DNA from: Acidobacteriota bacterium
Lineage (GTDB): Bacteria; Acidobacteriota; Thermoanaerobaculia; Multivoradales; Multivoraceae
Reading direction: 5' to 3'
Assembly (NCBI GenBank): GCA_003388555.1
Contig: QQVD01000052.1
Location: 23,044 to 87,043 of the forward strand
DNA: 64,000 nt
The translations under genes were made by a program, and so were the position numbers. Under the pieces are notes generated by a model. It ran no database searches, was not told the DNA's origin, and was given only the letters and a program-made list of their open reading frames with translations. Positions 63,522 through 64,000 of this stretch are shown one piece after another. How positions within the stretch are numbered: the first letter of the stretch is position 1; every line of letters begins with the position of its first letter.

Positions 63522-64000
63522 GGAGCGTTCGCGCGCGTTCGCAGCGCGGTGCGGCGCTCGCTGCGGCGCGGCCGAGGGGGACGAGGGGGAGAGGGGGCTG
63601 CGGCACGGCGCGGCTCTGCGGAGGTCGGGTTTCGGTTGCCGCGCCCCCGGGCGCTGCGAGCGGTGTGTGCTGCCCGGGGCGCTGACGAGCGACGCGCCCT
63701 CCAGATGGCCGCAGCCCCTCTCCCCCTCTGGCCGCATCGGTGAGTGAGGGTTGGCGAGGGAGCGCCTTTCGCTCTCCGTCTTTCCCTTTTCCCTTTTCCC
63801 TTTTCCCTTTCCCTCCGAACCCCTGACCCCCAACCCCCAACCCCTGACCCCTGACCCTGGCTTCGCGCGCGGTGGAGGGAAGAGATGGACTCGACCGTCC
63901 CTCGTCCCTTCCCCCCAACCCCTGACCCCCAACCAGGCCCTCTCGGGTACGCGCCGGCAGTTCTTGGGGGCGAGCCGACGGCGACGTCGGATCAACCGTT
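63522..64000. repeat. Gene-free end with C-rich heptamer repeats
   Basis: No gene is convincing to the window edge. From about 63780 to 63862 and 63906 to 63934 the + strand carries 7-base units (CCCTTTT, then CCCCTGA, CCCCCAA). They are the complement-type of the purine array at 20238 and the same as the 48.9-kb array. A minus-strand reading frame covering this text encodes only translated repeat and is rejected. Confidence 0.85.

Noticed and set aside
61638..63995. 785-codon minus frame to the window edge
   Set aside because: Antisense to the ThDP enzyme and then translated repeats (GKGKREKGK).

Overview
The window is a gene-dense, high-GC bacterial chromosome segment with about 41 protein genes. 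No rRNA, tRNA, transposase, phage or CRISPR genes were seen. The gene families suggest an Acidobacteriota member, probably near the Thermoanaerobaculia. The evidence is an ABC-type permease of the duplicated 'ADOP' kind coupled to a PadR regulator, two paired ECF sigma factors of the family found beside Ser/Thr kinases, two large kinase-TPR proteins, a carboxypeptidase-regulatory-domain TonB receptor, and several large secreted proteins with recurring C-terminal tails. This placement is inference from gene content, not a phylogeny.

Layout. 1-8.7 kb: a truncated CocE/NonD hydrolase, an FAD amine oxidase, a membrane glycosyltransferase-like protein, an OmpR-type response regulator, a B12-binding radical SAM protein and an ATP-grasp-like protein. 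8.8-12.7 kb: the most notable locus, an exported peroxiredoxin-like gene whose reading frame is interrupted by one TGA exactly at the first redox-active position (Gly-Gly-Trp-TGA-Pro-Phe-Cys). A hairpin follows it. I read this as a selenoprotein (Sec80). A sensor kinase follows directly and an OsmC peroxidase lies nearby. 12.9-15.4 kb: a secreted Ig-like lipoprotein and a beta-propeller-like protein. 15.5-26.3 kb: a signalling block of two kinase-TPR proteins and two overlapping ECF sigma genes, interleaved with two secreted proteins that share a C-terminal motif. 26.4-33.3 kb: a methyltransferase, DUF3616 protein, metallo-hydrolase, SRPBCC protein (apparently starting at CTG) and a giant hybrid kinase. 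33.4-40.1 kb: a TolB-like/amidohydrolase fusion, then the PadR-ADOP pair behind a 25-bp palindrome. 40.2-49.6 kb: a sugar-dehydrogenase-like quinoprotein, MscS channel, small secreted protein, spermidine-synthase-like protein, VOC protein, Tat-exported epoxide-hydrolase-like protein, M20 peptidase and inorganic pyrophosphatase. 49.7-53.2 kb: a MoxR-VWA fusion plus a second MoxR ATPase and a GbsR-like regulator. 53.6-63.5 kb: a TonB receptor, a 1432-residue lamin-tail/nuclease secreted protein and a 2-hydroxyacyl-CoA lyase-like enzyme.

Intergenic spaces repeatedly hold short tandem repeats, mostly with a 7-base unit (GGGAAAA/GGGAGAA, CCCCTAA, CCCCTGA/CCCCCAA, GGCGTCA). They are G/C-skewed and some could form G-quadruplexes. 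One array supplies the stop codon of the pyrophosphatase gene. Most genes are single or in two-gene units joined by GTGA or TTGA overlaps.
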